Assembly: GCF_004827385.1 (NCBI RefSeq)
Contig: NZ_SRXN01000017.1
Location: forward strand, 100,399-164,398
Length of the DNA stretch: 64,000 bases
Direction: 5' to 3'
Source of the DNA: Ensifer sp. MPMI2T
GTDB taxonomy: Bacteria > Pseudomonadota > Alphaproteobacteria > Rhizobiales > Rhizobiaceae
The translations under genes and the position numbers were made by a program. Below, in pieces: positions 19,665 to 29,097 of the stretch. Numbering within the stretch: position 1 is the first letter of the stretch; the number at the start of each line of letters is the position of its first letter. The notes beneath the pieces are model-generated. The model was not told the origin of the DNA. It did not search any database and saw nothing but the letters and a program-made list of their open reading frames with translations.

Positions 19665-21470
19665 TTGGACGCCAAGAACAGAAAACAGCACGCAGTCGAT
19701 TCCGACACGATTACCGGAATCCTGAGGCGCGTCATTGCCGAAAACGGCCGCGACCACATCCGGGGGTATGCCTTTGCCATCGCCTGCCTGGTGGTCGTGG
19801 CGGCGACGACCGGCTTCACGGCCTGGATCATGGAAAGCGTGATCAACGAGGCCTTCGCCAACAGGCGCGCTGATATCGTGCTGTGGATCTGCGCCGGAAT
19901 CTTCGCGGCCTTCGTCCTGCGGGGGCTTGCGACCTACGGGCAGGCGGTCGCGCTCTCGAAGATCGGCAACAATATCGTCGCCCGCTATCAGCGCCGGCTT
20001 TACGCCCATCTGATGGCGCTCAGCGTCGGCTATTTCCATGATATGCGCTCGGCGCAGCTTGCCGCCAAGATCAGCCAGAATGTCAGCGGCATCCGCGACG
20101 TGCTCAACATGACGGTGACGTCGATCGCCCGCGACTTTCTGACCCTTATAGGGCTCATTGGCGTCATGTTCAGCAAGGACTGGCTGCTCTCGCTCATCGT
20201 CTTCTTCGTCGCGCCGCCGCTGCTTCTCGGTCTGCGTTATGTCTCGAAGCGCTTGCGCCTGGCGACGCGCGAGGCTGTCGAGGTCAACAGCCGCGTGCTC
20301 GGCGCCATGCAGGAAACGATCCAGGGCATTACCATCGTCAAGGCGTTCACGATGGAAAACGAATTGCGCCGCAAGGTCGAGACCATCATCGACCGGGCGG
20401 AAAACCGGGCAAACCGGATCGCGCGGCTCAGCGAACGCACCGCGCCGATGACGGAAACCTTCGCCGGCCTGGCGATATCGTCGGTGCTCGCTTACTCGGC
20501 TTTCCGCACGATCTACAGCAACGTTCCGCCGGGCGCGTTCTTCGCCTTCGTTACCGCGCTCTTGATGGCCTACGACCCGGCACGGCGTCTCGCGCGCCTG
20601 CAGGTGTCGCTGGAGCGCGCGGCCGTCAACGCGCGCATGATCTACGAGATTCTCGACACGGTGCCGCATCAACGCGACCGTCCCGGTGCAACCGAAATCA
20701 AATTCGGCGAAGCGACGATCGAACTGCGTGACGTGCGCTTCGCCTACGGCAGCGGCGACGAGATCCTGAAGGGGGTCAGCTTCCGCGCCGAGGGAGGCAA
20801 GACGACGGCGCTTGTCGGCCCTTCGGGTGCCGGAAAGTCGACCATCATCAGCCTTATCCCGCGCTTCTACGACCCCAAGTCGGGGCAGATCCTCATCGAT
20901 GGGCAGGATATCGCCGGGGTCACCAAGCAGTCGCTGCGCAACGGACTTGCCTATGTCTCGCAGCAACCGTACCTCTTCGAAGGCTCGATCCGCGACAATA
21001 TTCGCTATGGTCGGCCGGACGCCACGGACGTGGAAATCGAGGCGGCGGCGCGGCTCGCCTACGCCCATGATTTCATCCTGGCGCAGCCGCAGGGCTACGA
21101 TACGCCGGTCGGCGAGAACGGCGTGACACTGTCGGGCGGCCAGCGCCAGCGGCTGTCGATTGCCCGCGCACTCGTACGCAATGCGCCGATTCTCCTTCTC
21201 GACGAGGCGACCTCCGCCCTCGACACGGAGTCCGAGGCCGCGGTGCAGAAGGCGCTTGATCGGGCGATGAGCGGACGCACGGTTATCGTCATCGCTCACC
21301 GGCTTTCAACCGTCGTCAACGCCGATAAAATCATCGTCATGAAGGACGGCGGCGTCGTCGAGGAGGGCACGCATGAGGAGCTTGCACAGCGTCCGGACGG
21401 TCTCTACGCTCGGCTGCACAATCTTCAGGGCAGCGCCTCGGACCTGACGGCGGAAGACGCAATCCTATAA
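19665..21470 (+). CDS. ABC exporter, fused membrane and ATPase domains (MsbA-like)
   Basis: A half-size ABC exporter (about 601 residues) with an N-terminal six-helix membrane domain (about 25-320) and a C-terminal ATPase. The ATPase shows Walker [11 protein letters not shown]-loop SQQPYLF, signature LSGGQRQR, Walker [13 protein letters not shown] and H-loop IAHRLSTV. The frame is open further upstream through the end of glk, but the conserved protein starts at about DAKNRKQH, for which TTG at 19665 is the only near start; AGGGA lies 11 bases upstream. Relatives export lipids, lipid-linked glycans or small compounds; the substrate cannot be told here. It sits between glk and dapB and is probably co-transcribed with them. 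Confidence 0.85.
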   Translation: MDAKNRKQHAVDSDTITGILRRVIAENGRDHIRGYAFAIACLVVVAATTGFTAWIMESVINEAFANRRADIVLWICAGIFAAFVLRGLATYGQAVALSKIGNNIVARYQRRLYAHLMALSVGYFHDMRSAQLAAKISQNVSGIRDVLNMTVTSIARDFLTLIGLIGVMFSKDWLLSLIVFFVAPPLLLGLRYVSKRLRLATREAVEVNSRVLGAMQETIQGITIVKAFTMENELRRKVETIIDRAENRANRIARLSERTAPMTETFAGLAISSVLAYSAFRTIYSNVPPGAFFAFVTALLMAYDPARRLARLQVSLERAAVNARMIYEILDTVPHQRDRPGATEIKFGEATIELRDVRFAYGSGDEILKGVSFRAEGGKTTALVGPSGAGKSTIISLIPRFYDPKSGQILIDGQDIAGVTKQSLRNGLAYVSQQPYLFEGSIRDNIRYGRPDATDVEIEAAARLAYAHDFILAQPQGYDTPVGENGVTLSGGQRQRLSIARALVRNAPILLLDEATSALDTESEAAVQKALDRAMSGRTVIVIAHRLSTVVNADKIIVMKDGGVVEEGTHEELAQRPDGLYARLHNLQGSASDLTAEDAIL

Positions 21471-21489
21471 CAGCCAAGGGAATTCGACG

Positions 21490-22308
21490 ATGAGCGAAAC
21501 GGATATGAAGCTCGTGGTGGTCGGCGCGGCCGGCCGGATGGGCCAGACGCTGATCCGGATCGTTCATGGCATGGCGGGCGTCAGCCTTCACGCCGCAGTG
21601 GAGCGGCCGGGCTCGCCGTTCCTTGACCGTGACGCCGGCGAGCTTGCCGGGCTCGGGCCGATCGGTGTCGCCATTACCGACAAGCCGCTCGAGGCCTTCG
21701 TCGAGGCGGAAGGCGTTCTCGATTTCACATCGCCGGCGGGCACGGTCGAATTCGCCGGGCTGGCCGCGCAGGCACGCATCGTCCACGTCATCGGCACGAC
21801 CGGCTGCTCGGCGGACGACGAGGCGAAGATCCGCGCAGCGGCGCGGCATGCGCGCGTCATCAAGTCGGGCAATATGAGCCTGGGCGTCAATCTTCTCGGC
21901 GTGCTGGTGCAGCAGGCGGCGCGCGCGCTTAAAGCGGCGGACTGGGACATCGAAATTCTGGAAATGCACCACAAGCACAAGGTCGACGCCCCGTCGGGCA
22001 CGGCGCTCCTGCTTGGAGAGGCGGCAGCCAAGGGCCGCGGCGTCGCGCTTGCAGATCATTCCGTCCGGGTCAGGGACGGCCACACGGGAGCACGCCCGGA
22101 AGGGGCGATCGGTTTTGCCACTTTGCGCGGCGGCTCCGTCGTCGGCGAACATTCCGTCATTCTCGCGGGCGAGGGTGAGCAGGTTATTCTTTCCCACAGC
22201 GCCACGGATCGCTCGATCTTCGCGCGCGGCGCGGTCACGGCCGCCCTTTGGGGTCGCAACCAGAAGCCCGGCTTCTATTCCATGCTCGATGTTCTCGGGC
22301 TCAACTGA
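21490..22308 (+). CDS. dapB: DapB, 4-hydroxy-tetrahydrodipicolinate reductase
   Basis: The NAD(P)H-dependent second step after aspartate semialdehyde in lysine and diaminopimelate synthesis. The 272-residue protein has the nucleotide-binding [13 protein letters not shown] at about 14-26, the GTTGCS loop near 103 and the catalytic signature [15 protein letters not shown] near 158-172, with the acid/base His pair and Lys. ATG 21490 lies 20 bp after the exporter gene and gpmA follows after 27 bp, all on the same strand. Confidence 0.96.
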   Translation: MSETDMKLVVVGAAGRMGQTLIRIVHGMAGVSLHAAVERPGSPFLDRDAGELAGLGPIGVAITDKPLEAFVEAEGVLDFTSPAGTVEFAGLAAQARIVHVIGTTGCSADDEAKIRAAARHARVIKSGNMSLGVNLLGVLVQQAARALKAADWDIEILEMHHKHKVDAPSGTALLLGEAAAKGRGVALADHSVRVRDGHTGARPEGAIGFATLRGGSVVGEHSVILAGEGEQVILSHSATDRSIFARGAVTAALWGRNQKPGFYSMLDVLGLN

Positions 22309-22335
22309 CACTCAAATCTTTCAAGAGGAAATGAA

Positions 22336-22971
22336 ATGAGCGGCACCCTCGTCCTCGTTCGGCATGGCCAGAGCGATTGGAACCTGAAGAACTTGTTCAC
22401 CGGCTGGCGTGATCCGGACCTGACAGAGCTCGGCGTCGAGGAAGCGAAAGCGGGCGGCAAGGCGCTCGCCGACTACGGCATCAAGTTCGACATCGCCTTC
22501 ACTTCTTCCCTTATTCGCGCCCAGCGCACCTGCCAGTTCGTGCTCGACGCTGTCGGCCAGTCCTCGCTTGAAACCATTCGCGACCAGGCGCTGAACGAGC
22601 GCGACTACGGCGATCTGTCCGGCCTCAACAAGGACGACGCGCGTGCCAAATGGGGCGAGGAGCAAGTGCATATCTGGCGCCGCTCCTACGACGTCCCGCC
22701 GCCGGGCGGCGAGAGCCTGCGCGACACCGGCGCGCGCGTCTGGCCCTACTATCTTACCGATATCCTGCCGCGTGTTCTTTCGGGCCAGAAGGTACTGATC
22801 GCCGCCCATGGCAACTCGCTGCGCTCGCTCGTCATGGTTCTCGACAAGTTGACCAAGGAACAGATCCTGAAGCTCAACCTCGCGACCGGGGTGCCGATGG
22901 TCTACAAGCTGAACGCGGATTCAACGGTTGCGTCCAAGGAAGTGCTGGGCGACATGTCCGGCGCGCATTGA
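22336..22971 (+). CDS. gpmA: GpmA, 2,3-bisphosphoglycerate-dependent phosphoglycerate mutase
   Basis: Interconverts 3- and 2-phosphoglycerate. The 211-residue protein starts [20 protein letters not shown] with the phospho-accepting His in RHG, followed by [13 protein letters not shown]. The acid-residue motif is [15 protein letters not shown] and the second catalytic His is in [11 protein letters not shown] good ribosome binding site (AAGAGGAAATGAA) precedes the ATG. At 211 residues it is the short alphaproteobacterial form. It is the last gene of the mgsA-glk-exporter-dapB-gpmA run, followed by a full RIME-like element. Confidence 0.95.
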   Translation: MSGTLVLVRHGQSDWNLKNLFTGWRDPDLTELGVEEAKAGGKALADYGIKFDIAFTSSLIRAQRTCQFVLDAVGQSSLETIRDQALNERDYGDLSGLNKDDARAKWGEEQVHIWRRSYDVPPPGGESLRDTGARVWPYYLTDILPRVLSGQKVLIAAHGNSLRSLVMVLDKLTKEQILKLNLATGVPMVYKLNADSTVASKEVLGDMSGAH

Positions 22972-23000
22972 CTTTGGCGCACTGAGACGAGGCGATTTTG

Positions 23001-23122
23001 CCCCTCACCCTAGCCCTCTCCCCGCATGCACCCCGCATGCGGGGAGAGGGGACTGAGACGAGGCCGCGAGTCTCCTTCGCCCGGCGTGCGGGGAGAAGGT
23101 GCCGGCACGCGGATGAGGGGCG
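23001..23122. repeat. RIME-like element, full two-palindrome copy
   Basis: This is the most complete copy. It starts CCCCTCACCCTAGCCCTCTC, has a first palindrome CCCCGCATGC...GCATGCGGGGAG, a middle containing GGCCGCGAG, a second palindrome CTCCTTCGCCCGGCGTGCGG with GGAGAAGGTGCCGGCACGCG, and ends GGATGAGGGGC. The first palindrome contains a duplicated CCCCGCATGC. It lies between the convergent gpmA and ada-like genes. Confidence 0.8.
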
Positions 23123-23174
23123 ACCCGCGGGCGGATAGGCATGCGGATACGGCCGCTGGCATCCTTTTATGAGG

Positions 23175-24047
23175 TCACGCCTTGCCCGCTTCCCAGCCGA
23201 GGATCGCGCGCTTGCGCGTCAGGCCCCAGTGGTAGCCAGTAAGGTCTCCGCTCTTGCCGAGCGCACGGTGGCAGGGCACGACGAAGGAAATCGGGTTGCG
23301 TCCGACGGCCGCGCCGACGGCGCGCGACGCGGTCGGTTGGCCGATCTCGTCGGCGATCTTCGAATAGGTGGTCGCTTTCCCAAGCGGGATGTTCAAGAGC
23401 GCCTGCCATACCCGGATCTGGAAATCCGAGCCGATGAGAAAGATTTGCAACGGCTCCTCCGCGCACCAGCGCTCCGGATTGAAGATACGGGCGGCATAGC
23501 CCGCCGTTGCCGCACTGTCCTCGACATAGCTCGCCTTCGGCCATCGCCGGGCCATGTCGTCGAAACTCGAGCGCTCCTCGCCGGAATCGGCAAAGGCAAG
23601 CCCGGCAAGACCGCGCTCTGTGACCATGACGAGCGCGGTTCCGAAGGGCGAGGGATGGAAGCCGTAGCGAATGGTCAACCCGGCGCCGCGCGCCTTCCAT
23701 TCGCCGGGCGACATTGCCTCGTGTGTGACGAAGAGGTCGTGCAAACGGCTGGGACCGGACAGGCCCACTTCGATGCTGGTCTCCAGCAACGGCATGTCCT
23801 CCTGCCGCAGCAGCCGTTTGGCGTGATCGAGCGTCACCGCCTGGAGAAAGGCCTTGGGCGACAGTCCCGCCCAGCGGGTGAAGGTTTTTTGCAATTGCGT
23901 CGGCGACTGGCCGAGGCGTCGGGCGACGGTTTCAAGCGATGGCTGATCGCGGTAATCCTCCGTCAGCATCTCGATCACGCGGCTGACCGCATCGTAATCG
24001 GTGCCTTCGGGAGTGATGTCGGTCGGAATGGATGTAACAACGTTCAT
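23175..24047 (-). CDS. Ada-like AraC regulator fused to O6-methylguanine-DNA methyltransferase
   Basis: A two-part protein of 290 residues. Residues about 18-110 form an AraC-type double helix-turn-helix (SLETVARRLGQSPTQLQKTF). Residues about 120-290 form a methylated-DNA-cysteine methyltransferase with the acceptor site VPCHR (Cys259). The N-terminal phosphotriester domain of E. coli Ada, with its zinc-bound cysteines, is missing, so sensing of methyl phosphotriesters through that domain is not possible. It probably repairs O6-methylguanine and may regulate alkylation genes. Convergent with gpmA. Confidence 0.9.
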   Translation of the reverse strand: MNVVTSIPTDITPEGTDYDAVSRVIEMLTEDYRDQPSLETVARRLGQSPTQLQKTFTRWAGLSPKAFLQAVTLDHAKRLLRQEDMPLLETSIEVGLSGPSRLHDLFVTHEAMSPGEWKARGAGLTIRYGFHPSPFGTALVMVTERGLAGLAFADSGEERSSFDDMARRWPKASYVEDSAATAGYAARIFNPERWCAEEPLQIFLIGSDFQIRVWQALLNIPLGKATTYSKIADEIGQPTASRAVGAAVGRNPISFVVPCHRALGKSGDLTGYHWGLTRKRAILGWEAGKA

Positions 24048-24159
24048 GATCGCCTCCTGTCAGCCTACAGGTAATCCTGTGGCGAGCGGATAACCACCCG
24101 ATTCTTGTGCGCGTCGGTACAGAGCAACTCCAGGAAGAGCCCGCAATTGCGTCTCAACG

Positions 24160-24657
24160 TCAGCGCCGCCGGGCGGTCGCGAGCGCACGGGCAAAGGCCA
24201 GCGCGAAAGTTTCGCGGTCGTCACGATTGAGGAAGGAGCCGATGTCGGTCTGGCGGCCGCCGCCGACGATCCACATCGAGACGATGCCGATCTCCTGGTG
24301 CCGCTTGATGCTGAATCGCGCCCAAAAGGGGTTGAAGCGATGCTCGGTCATTCTCCCCGATGGGGTGAATTTCTTGACCGACACGTCGGTCCGCGAAACG
24401 CTGACTTCTTCCCGGGCGCGGGCGGAACGATAGTTGAGCCAGAAGGCGCCGAAGAGCAGGACGAAGTCCAGACCGAAAAAGAAGACGATCGGCCATGCAC
24501 CGATGACCAGGAACACGAATATGTGCATGAGGCTCATCGCGCCCGCGACCATCAGAAGGACCTTGAAACCGTTAAGGCCGAGCGAACGATAGGGGGTAAG
24601 CTCGGCCGCGAAGATCGGCTGGTCATTGATGGAGGTCTCGGCGTTGCCTTCGGTCAT
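24160..24657 (-). CDS. DUF2244 family membrane protein
   Basis: A 165-residue protein with two hydrophobic helices forming a hairpin (about residues 28-70, including FKVLLMVAGAMSLMHIFVFL and IVFFFGLDFVLLFGAFWLNY) and a soluble C-terminal domain with ending YRSAREE-like basic and acidic segments. This matches the DUF2244 family of uncharacterised alphaproteobacterial inner-membrane proteins. The ATG at 24657 is preferred over a TTG two codons earlier. Its start codon is only 22 bp from the nth ATG on the other strand. No function is known. Confidence 0.8.
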   Translation of the reverse strand: MTEGNAETSINDQPIFAAELTPYRSLGLNGFKVLLMVAGAMSLMHIFVFLVIGAWPIVFFFGLDFVLLFGAFWLNYRSARAREEVSVSRTDVSVKKFTPSGRMTEHRFNPFWARFSIKRHQEIGIVSMWIVGGGRQTDIGSFLNRDDRETFALAFARALATARRR

Positions 24658-24679
24658 AACCAATGACTATAGATGCAGC

Positions 24680-25456
24680 ATGAAAAACGTGAAGCTGAAA
24701 TCGCCGAAACAACGGTCAAAATCGAACGCAGAGACAGTCCGCCTGACTCCGGCTCGGCAACGCAGTGCCTACAGTGCAGCCGAGGTCGAGGAGATATTCC
24801 GCCGGTTCTCGGTGCAGCGTCCGGAACCGAGGGGCGAACTCGAACTCGTCAATCCGTTCACGCTCGTCGTCGCGGTTGCGCTTTCGGCCCAGGCAACCGA
24901 CGCCGGCGTCAACAAGGCGACGCGCGCGCTCTTTGCGGTGGCCGATACACCGCAAAAGATGCTGGCGCTGGGCGAGGAAAAGCTTCGGGACTATATCAAG
25001 ACGATCGGGCTTTACCGCAACAAGGCGAAAAACGTCATAGCGCTTTCGGAGAAGCTGATCGCCGATTTCGGCGGTGAGGTACCCCGCACGCGGGAAGAAC
25101 TGGTGACCTTGCCGGGCGTCGGGCGCAAGACCGCCAATGTCGTCTTGTCGATGGCTTTCGGCCAGCCGACGATCGCCGTCGACACTCATATCTTCCGCAT
25201 CGCCAACCGCATTCGCCTGGCGCCGGGCAGGACGCCCGACGCAGTGGAAGCGCATCTCCTGCGCGTCATCCCCGAGGCCTATCTTTACCACGCCCACCAT
25301 TGGCTGATCCTGCACGGCCGCTACGTCTGCAAGGCACGCCGGCCGGAATGCGAGCGTTGTGTCATCGCCGACCTCTGCAAGTTTCCGGAAAAAACTTGCG
25401 ATATACCAGCCCCATTGGTCGAACTGCCGCCGCAGGTCGTGCCCATTGCCGGTTGA
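24680..25456 (+). CDS. nth: Nth, endonuclease III (DNA glycosylase/AP lyase)
   Basis: Removes oxidised pyrimidines from DNA and cleaves the abasic strand. In the 258-residue product the helix-hairpin-helix and catalytic Lys are in TLPGVGRKTANVVL, the catalytic Asp is in AVDTHIFRIANR, and the [4Fe-4S] cluster cysteines are at 217, 224, 227 and 233 (spacing C-x6-C-x2-C-x5-C). The N-terminus is about 35 residues longer than E. coli Nth and basic. The frame is open upstream to 24626, but ATG 24680 avoids overlap with the divergent DUF2244 gene. No strong ribosome binding site is visible. Confidence 0.93.
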   Translation: MKNVKLKSPKQRSKSNAETVRLTPARQRSAYSAAEVEEIFRRFSVQRPEPRGELELVNPFTLVVAVALSAQATDAGVNKATRALFAVADTPQKMLALGEEKLRDYIKTIGLYRNKAKNVIALSEKLIADFGGEVPRTREELVTLPGVGRKTANVVLSMAFGQPTIAVDTHIFRIANRIRLAPGRTPDAVEAHLLRVIPEAYLYHAHHWLILHGRYVCKARRPECERCVIADLCKFPEKTCDIPAPLVELPPQVVPIAG

Positions 25457-25583
25457 TATGCCGTCGGCTGAGACGTCAGGGTGCAGGCGGCCGGTCGACC
25501 GCGCCGGCCTCGATCTCGAATGCGGCGCGAGCGAAGGCTGCGGAGAGCAGAATTGCCGTTGCGGCGTGGACCCCATGCCGCCC

Positions 25584-25604
25584 GAAAGACGCGCGGCGCA
25601 GTAG
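25584..25604. repeat. Family A dispersed repeat, short 3' fragment
   Basis: GAAAGACGCGCGGCGCAGTAG matches the end of the family A element. The surrounding 216 bp spacer between nth and the PfkB kinase gene shows no coding sequence. Because the match is short, it could be chance. Confidence 0.4.
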
Positions 25605-25672
25605 TGACTTCCAAATGGCCGGAAAACCGGTATTAACGGAGACCGGTCATTTCAGGAAACCGGACGGAGTTC

Positions 25673-26665
25673 ATGACAAAATACGATGTGCTGACGATCG
25701 GCAACGCGATCGTCGATATCATTGCGCGCTGCGATGACAGCTTTCTTGTGGAGAACGGTATCATCAAGGGCGCGATGAACCTCATCAACGCGGATCGGGC
25801 CGAGTTGCTCTATTCGCGAATGGGTCCGGCGGTTGAAGCCTCCGGCGGCAGCGCCGGCAACACGGCGGCCGGCGTCGCGAGCTTTGGCGGGCGGGCGGCC
25901 TATTTCGGCAAGATCGCCAGCGACCAGCTCGGCGAGATTTTCACGCACGACATCCGGGCGCAGGGCGTCCACTTCCAGACGAAGCCGCTCGAAAGCCTGC
26001 CGCCGACCGCACGCTCGATGATCTTCGTGACGGAAGACGGCGAGCGGTCGATGAACACCTATCTCGGCGCCTGCGTCGAACTCGGGCCCGAAGACGTCGA
26101 GGAGGATGTGGTCGCGCAATCCCAGGTCACCTATTTCGAAGGCTATCTGTGGGACCCGCCGCGGGCCAAGGATGCGATCCGCGAGGCGGCGCGAATCGCC
26201 CACGCAAACGGCCGCGAAATGGCCATGACGCTCTCGGACAGCTTCTGCGTCCATCGCTACCGCGACGAATTCCTCGACCTGATGCGTTCCGGCACCGTGG
26301 ACATTGTTTTTGCCAACAGGCAGGAGGCCTTGGCGCTTTACGAGACGGAGGATTTCGATCTCGCGCTCGACAGTCTGGCGAAGGACTGCAAATTGGCCGC
26401 CGTCACCTTGAGCGAGGAAGGCTCCGTCATCGTGCGCGGTGCCGAGCGCGTGCGCGTCGGCGCGAGCGTCATCAAGGAGGTTGTCGACACCACCGGTGCC
26501 GGCGATCTCTATGCGGCCGGTTTCCTCTTTGGCTATACGGCCGGTCGCTCGCTTGAAGATTGCAGCCGGCTCGGGAATCTGGCCGCGGGCATTGTAATCG
26601 GCCAGATCGGTCCGCGCCCGATGGTCTCGCTTGCCACAGTGGCCAAGGAAGCGGACCTCGTCTGA
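25673..26665 (+). CDS. PfkB-family kinase, probable adenosine kinase
   Basis: A ribokinase/PfkB-fold kinase of 330 residues. The N-terminus YDVLTIGNAIVDIIARCDDSF and the SGGSAGNTAAGVASFGG motif near residue 60 resemble the bacterial adenosine kinase branch. PfkB signature 2 appears as DTTGAGDLYAAGFLFGY near residue 275, with Asp as the catalytic base. Orthologues in rhizobia are annotated as adenosine kinase or generic sugar kinase; the substrate is inferred. An EAM-like spacer of 216 bp precedes it, so it likely has its own promoter. Confidence 0.82.
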   Translation: MTKYDVLTIGNAIVDIIARCDDSFLVENGIIKGAMNLINADRAELLYSRMGPAVEASGGSAGNTAAGVASFGGRAAYFGKIASDQLGEIFTHDIRAQGVHFQTKPLESLPPTARSMIFVTEDGERSMNTYLGACVELGPEDVEEDVVAQSQVTYFEGYLWDPPRAKDAIREAARIAHANGREMAMTLSDSFCVHRYRDEFLDLMRSGTVDIVFANRQEALALYETEDFDLALDSLAKDCKLAAVTLSEEGSVIVRGAERVRVGASVIKEVVDTTGAGDLYAAGFLFGYTAGRSLEDCSRLGNLAAGIVIGQIGPRPMVSLATVAKEADLV

Positions 26666-26715
26666 TACGTGTCGGCCAAGAGTGCGGTTCTCACGGTCAT
26701 TGGAAGCATCTGTTC

Positions 26716-27237
26716 ATGCTCATTATTTTGGGTGGCCTGCCGGGAACCGGGAAAACGACAATTGCCCGTGCCTTAGCGAAGCTGCTGCACGCGGTGCATG
26801 TGCGCGTTGATACGATCGAGCAGAGCATTCGGGCTTCGGGTGCCCCAAGCTCGGACGTCGGACCGGCGGGATATTTGGCTGCCTACGGGGTGGCTGAGGA
26901 TAACCTCAATCTTGGCAACACCGTCATCGCGGATTCCGTAAATAGCCTACAAGCAACTAGAGACGCTTGGTTGGCGGTAGCAGAACGATCGGAGACACCA
27001 GCCTTCGAGGTAGAGGTCATCTGCTCAGACAAAGCCGAGCATCGCCGGCGGGTAGAGACCCGGGTGAGCGATGTAGAGGGGCTATCAAAACCAACGTGGA
27101 AAGAGGTAGTCGATCGAGTCTACGAAGATTGGGGGCCGCGTCCGCTCGTTATAGACACCGCGACGAAGGGCGTGGATGAACTCGTTGCCGATCTGGTTTC
27201 GAAGTTCGAGTCTGGCCGAAAGTCAACCAGGCTATGA
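26716..27237 (+). CDS. AAA/zeta-toxin-like P-loop kinase, unknown substrate
   Basis: A 173-residue single-domain P-loop protein. Walker A is GLPGTGKTT at residues 7-15, followed by ARALAKLLHAVHVRVDTIEQ, the pattern of small cytoplasmic kinases (AAA_33/zeta-toxin/chloramphenicol phosphotransferase-like). A lid-like basic region KAEHRRRVETRVSD lies near residue 105. The frame is open upstream into the PfkB gene, but the P-loop sets the N-terminus and ATG 26716 fits. Codons TTA, CTA, AGA, GTA, ACA and TCA, rare in neighbouring genes, are common here, suggesting recent acquisition. No antitoxin partner is visible beside it. Confidence 0.75.
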   Translation: MLIILGGLPGTGKTTIARALAKLLHAVHVRVDTIEQSIRASGAPSSDVGPAGYLAAYGVAEDNLNLGNTVIADSVNSLQATRDAWLAVAERSETPAFEVEVICSDKAEHRRRVETRVSDVEGLSKPTWKEVVDRVYEDWGPRPLVIDTATKGVDELVADLVSKFESGRKSTRL

Positions 27238-27240
27238 CTT

Positions 27241-27283
27241 TCGACGCGCCTTTGTGCGTCTGAAAAGACGCAGGGCGCTGTAG
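27241..27283. repeat. Family A dispersed repeat, 3' hairpin only
   Basis: The sequence TCGACGCGCCTTTGTGCGTC, then TGAAAAGACGCAGGGCGCTG and TAG is the second hairpin of family A. It begins four bases after the stop of the P-loop kinase gene, so it marks the 3' boundary of that possibly acquired gene. Confidence 0.7.
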
Positions 27284-27320
27284 CGGCCGAGCTGACGGCC
27301 ATCGCCGGTCAGGAGCGATT

Positions 27321-27872
27321 TTACTTGAATGCTTCGCCCGGATAGGCGCCCCAGATCTCGCCTTGAGCGATCCAGCCTTCGACGCCTTGGGTTTCGGCGT
27401 GGCACCAGTCGCCATTGCATTCGCCGATCTGCAGGACGACACCCGGTTCCATCCGCGCGACGATCGGCGCTGTGCTTTGAGGATCGCGGCGAAGATTGAC
27501 GAAGATGCCTTCGCCCTTGCCGCGCATCCACGGTGCGGCGAGCGCAGTCCGGTCGCCGGAAAGGAGCGCCTGGTTCACCCAGCCCTCGGTCCCGTCCGCG
27601 TCGCGGATGCGGCGCCAGTTGTCATATTCCTGGATGATTTCCACCGGCACTCCCGATTTGAGGTAGCGGAAGGCCACCGCGTAGTCGAGGCTTGGACCGA
27701 TTCGTAAGTTGACGCTCTTCGCCTTCAGGCTGACGAAGCGCGGCAGCGGTAGGCCGCTCGCCCCTTTCGCCGCCTGGGCAAAGGCGCCGGAGGTCATCAC
27801 GGCCATTCCGATGCAGGCGGCTACCAACACGGTCGAGAAGCTGAAAACGACATCACGCATGACGAAGCTCAT
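27321..27872 (-). CDS. Secreted SH3-domain protein
   Basis: A 183-residue exported protein with a signal peptide (about residues 1-32, cleavage near AFAQAA) and two bacterial SH3-like repeats. The first starts near KSVNLRIGPSLDYAVAFRYL and the second near GIFVNLRRDPQSTAPIVARM. Such proteins usually bind peptidoglycan or protein partners in the periplasm and have no catalytic centre. Rhizobial genomes encode several. It is divergent from the following dehydrogenase over a 184 bp spacer. Confidence 0.8.
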   Translation of the reverse strand: MSFVMRDVVFSFSTVLVAACIGMAVMTSGAFAQAAKGASGLPLPRFVSLKAKSVNLRIGPSLDYAVAFRYLKSGVPVEIIQEYDNWRRIRDADGTEGWVNQALLSGDRTALAAPWMRGKGEGIFVNLRRDPQSTAPIVARMEPGVVLQIGECNGDWCHAETQGVEGWIAQGEIWGAYPGEAFK

Positions 27873-28056
27873 GTTCCGATAGAAGCGAAGCCTTGAAGGC
27901 GCACTTTGATCTGGCCCGTCGGCTTGGGGTGCAAATCCGGTGTCAGGCAGTGACTTTCAATTGTCTTCGCCACCGGGTCTGGTAGAAAATGCGACTACAG
28001 GGAGAAACTATCACCCAACTTGGTTAAGGACCCGTGAACGAGGGCCGCGCATAACG

Positions 28057-29061
28057 ATGACAAGCAAGAAGAAGCCAACGGTCTACATCACCCGGAAACT
28101 GCCGGATGTCGTCGAAACCCGCATGCGCGAACTCTTCGACGCAGAGCTGAATGTCGACGACACGCCGCGCACCCAGCCGGAGCTGGTTGCCGCGGTCAAG
28201 CGGGTCGATGTGCTCGTGCCGACGGTGACGGACCGGATAGACGCCGCGTTGATCGAGCAGGCCGGGCCGCAACTGCGGCTGATTGCAGCCTTCTCGAACG
28301 GTGTCGACAACATCGATGTCGACGCGGCCGCCCGAAGGGGCATTACCGTCACCAACACCCCGAATGTGCTCACCGAAGACACGGCCGACATGACCATGGC
28401 GCTCATCCTCGCGGTGCCGCGGCGGCTCGCCGAGGGTGCGCAGATTCTGACCGATCGCAAGGGCGAATGGGCAGGCTGGTCGCCGACCTGGATGCTGGGC
28501 CGCCGCATCGCCGGCAAACGCATCGGTATCGTCGGCATGGGCCGGATCGGCACTGCCGTCGCCCGGCGCGCCAAGGCCTTCGGACTTTCGATTCATTATC
28601 ACAACCGTCACCGGGTCAAGCCCGAGACCGAGGAAATGCTCGAGGCGACCTATTGGGACAGCCTCGACCAGATGCTTGCGCGCGTCGATATCGTCTCGGT
28701 GAACTGCCCCTCGACGCCCGCGACCTTCCATTTGCTGTCGGCGCGCCGGCTGGCGCTGATGCGACCGGACAGCTACATCGTCAACACCGCGCGCGGCGGC
28801 ATCATCGACGAGACGGCGCTGATCAAGTGCCTGAGGGAAGGCAAGATTGCCGGAGCCGGGCTCGATGTTTTCGAGAACGAGCCGGCGGTCAGCCCCAAGC
28901 TCGTCAAGCTCGCGGGCGAGGGCAAGGTGGTGCTCCTGCCGCACATGAGCTCCGCGACCCTCGAAGGCCGTATCGACATGGGTGAAAAGGTGGTGATCAA
29001 CATCCGCACCTTCTTCGACGGTCACCGTCCGCCGGACCGTGTGCTGCCGGGGCGGGATTAG
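28057..29061 (+). CDS. D-2-hydroxyacid dehydrogenase (glyoxylate reductase-like)
   Basis: An NAD(P)-dependent D-2-hydroxyacid dehydrogenase, 334 residues, closest in pattern to glyoxylate reductases (GyaR type). The Rossmann motif is GIVGMGRIGTAVARRAKAFG. The catalytic Arg is in NTARGGIIDE, the Glu in DVFENEP and the His in LLPHMSS. The frame is open about 39 codons upstream; ATG 28057 matches the family N-terminus. It is distinct from the GhrA-like enzyme at 9648, so the window has two related reductases of different subfamilies. Confidence 0.85.
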   Translation: MTSKKKPTVYITRKLPDVVETRMRELFDAELNVDDTPRTQPELVAAVKRVDVLVPTVTDRIDAALIEQAGPQLRLIAAFSNGVDNIDVDAAARRGITVTNTPNVLTEDTADMTMALILAVPRRLAEGAQILTDRKGEWAGWSPTWMLGRRIAGKRIGIVGMGRIGTAVARRAKAFGLSIHYHNRHRVKPETEEMLEATYWDSLDQMLARVDIVSVNCPSTPATFHLLSARRLALMRPDSYIVNTARGGIIDETALIKCLREGKIAGAGLDVFENEPAVSPKLVKLAGEGKVVLLPHMSSATLEGRIDMGEKVVINIRTFFDGHRPPDRVLPGRD

Positions 29062-29097
29062 AGCGGCGGAAAACCTGTTGGGCCGAGACCCCTCCCC

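Noticed and set aside
25457..25672. Possible small gene between nth and the PfkB kinase
   Set aside because: Frames in this spacer are short, lack ribosome binding sites and have Arg/Pro-rich shadow composition.
26716..27237. Zeta toxin of a toxin-antitoxin pair
   Set aside because: No small antitoxin gene is adjacent in either direction, and the P-loop pattern is equally compatible with metabolic or resistance kinases.
9648..29061. The two 2-hydroxyacid dehydrogenase genes considered as a recent duplication
   Set aside because: Their motifs and lengths place them in different subfamilies (GhrA-like versus GyaR-like), so they are not recent copies of each other.
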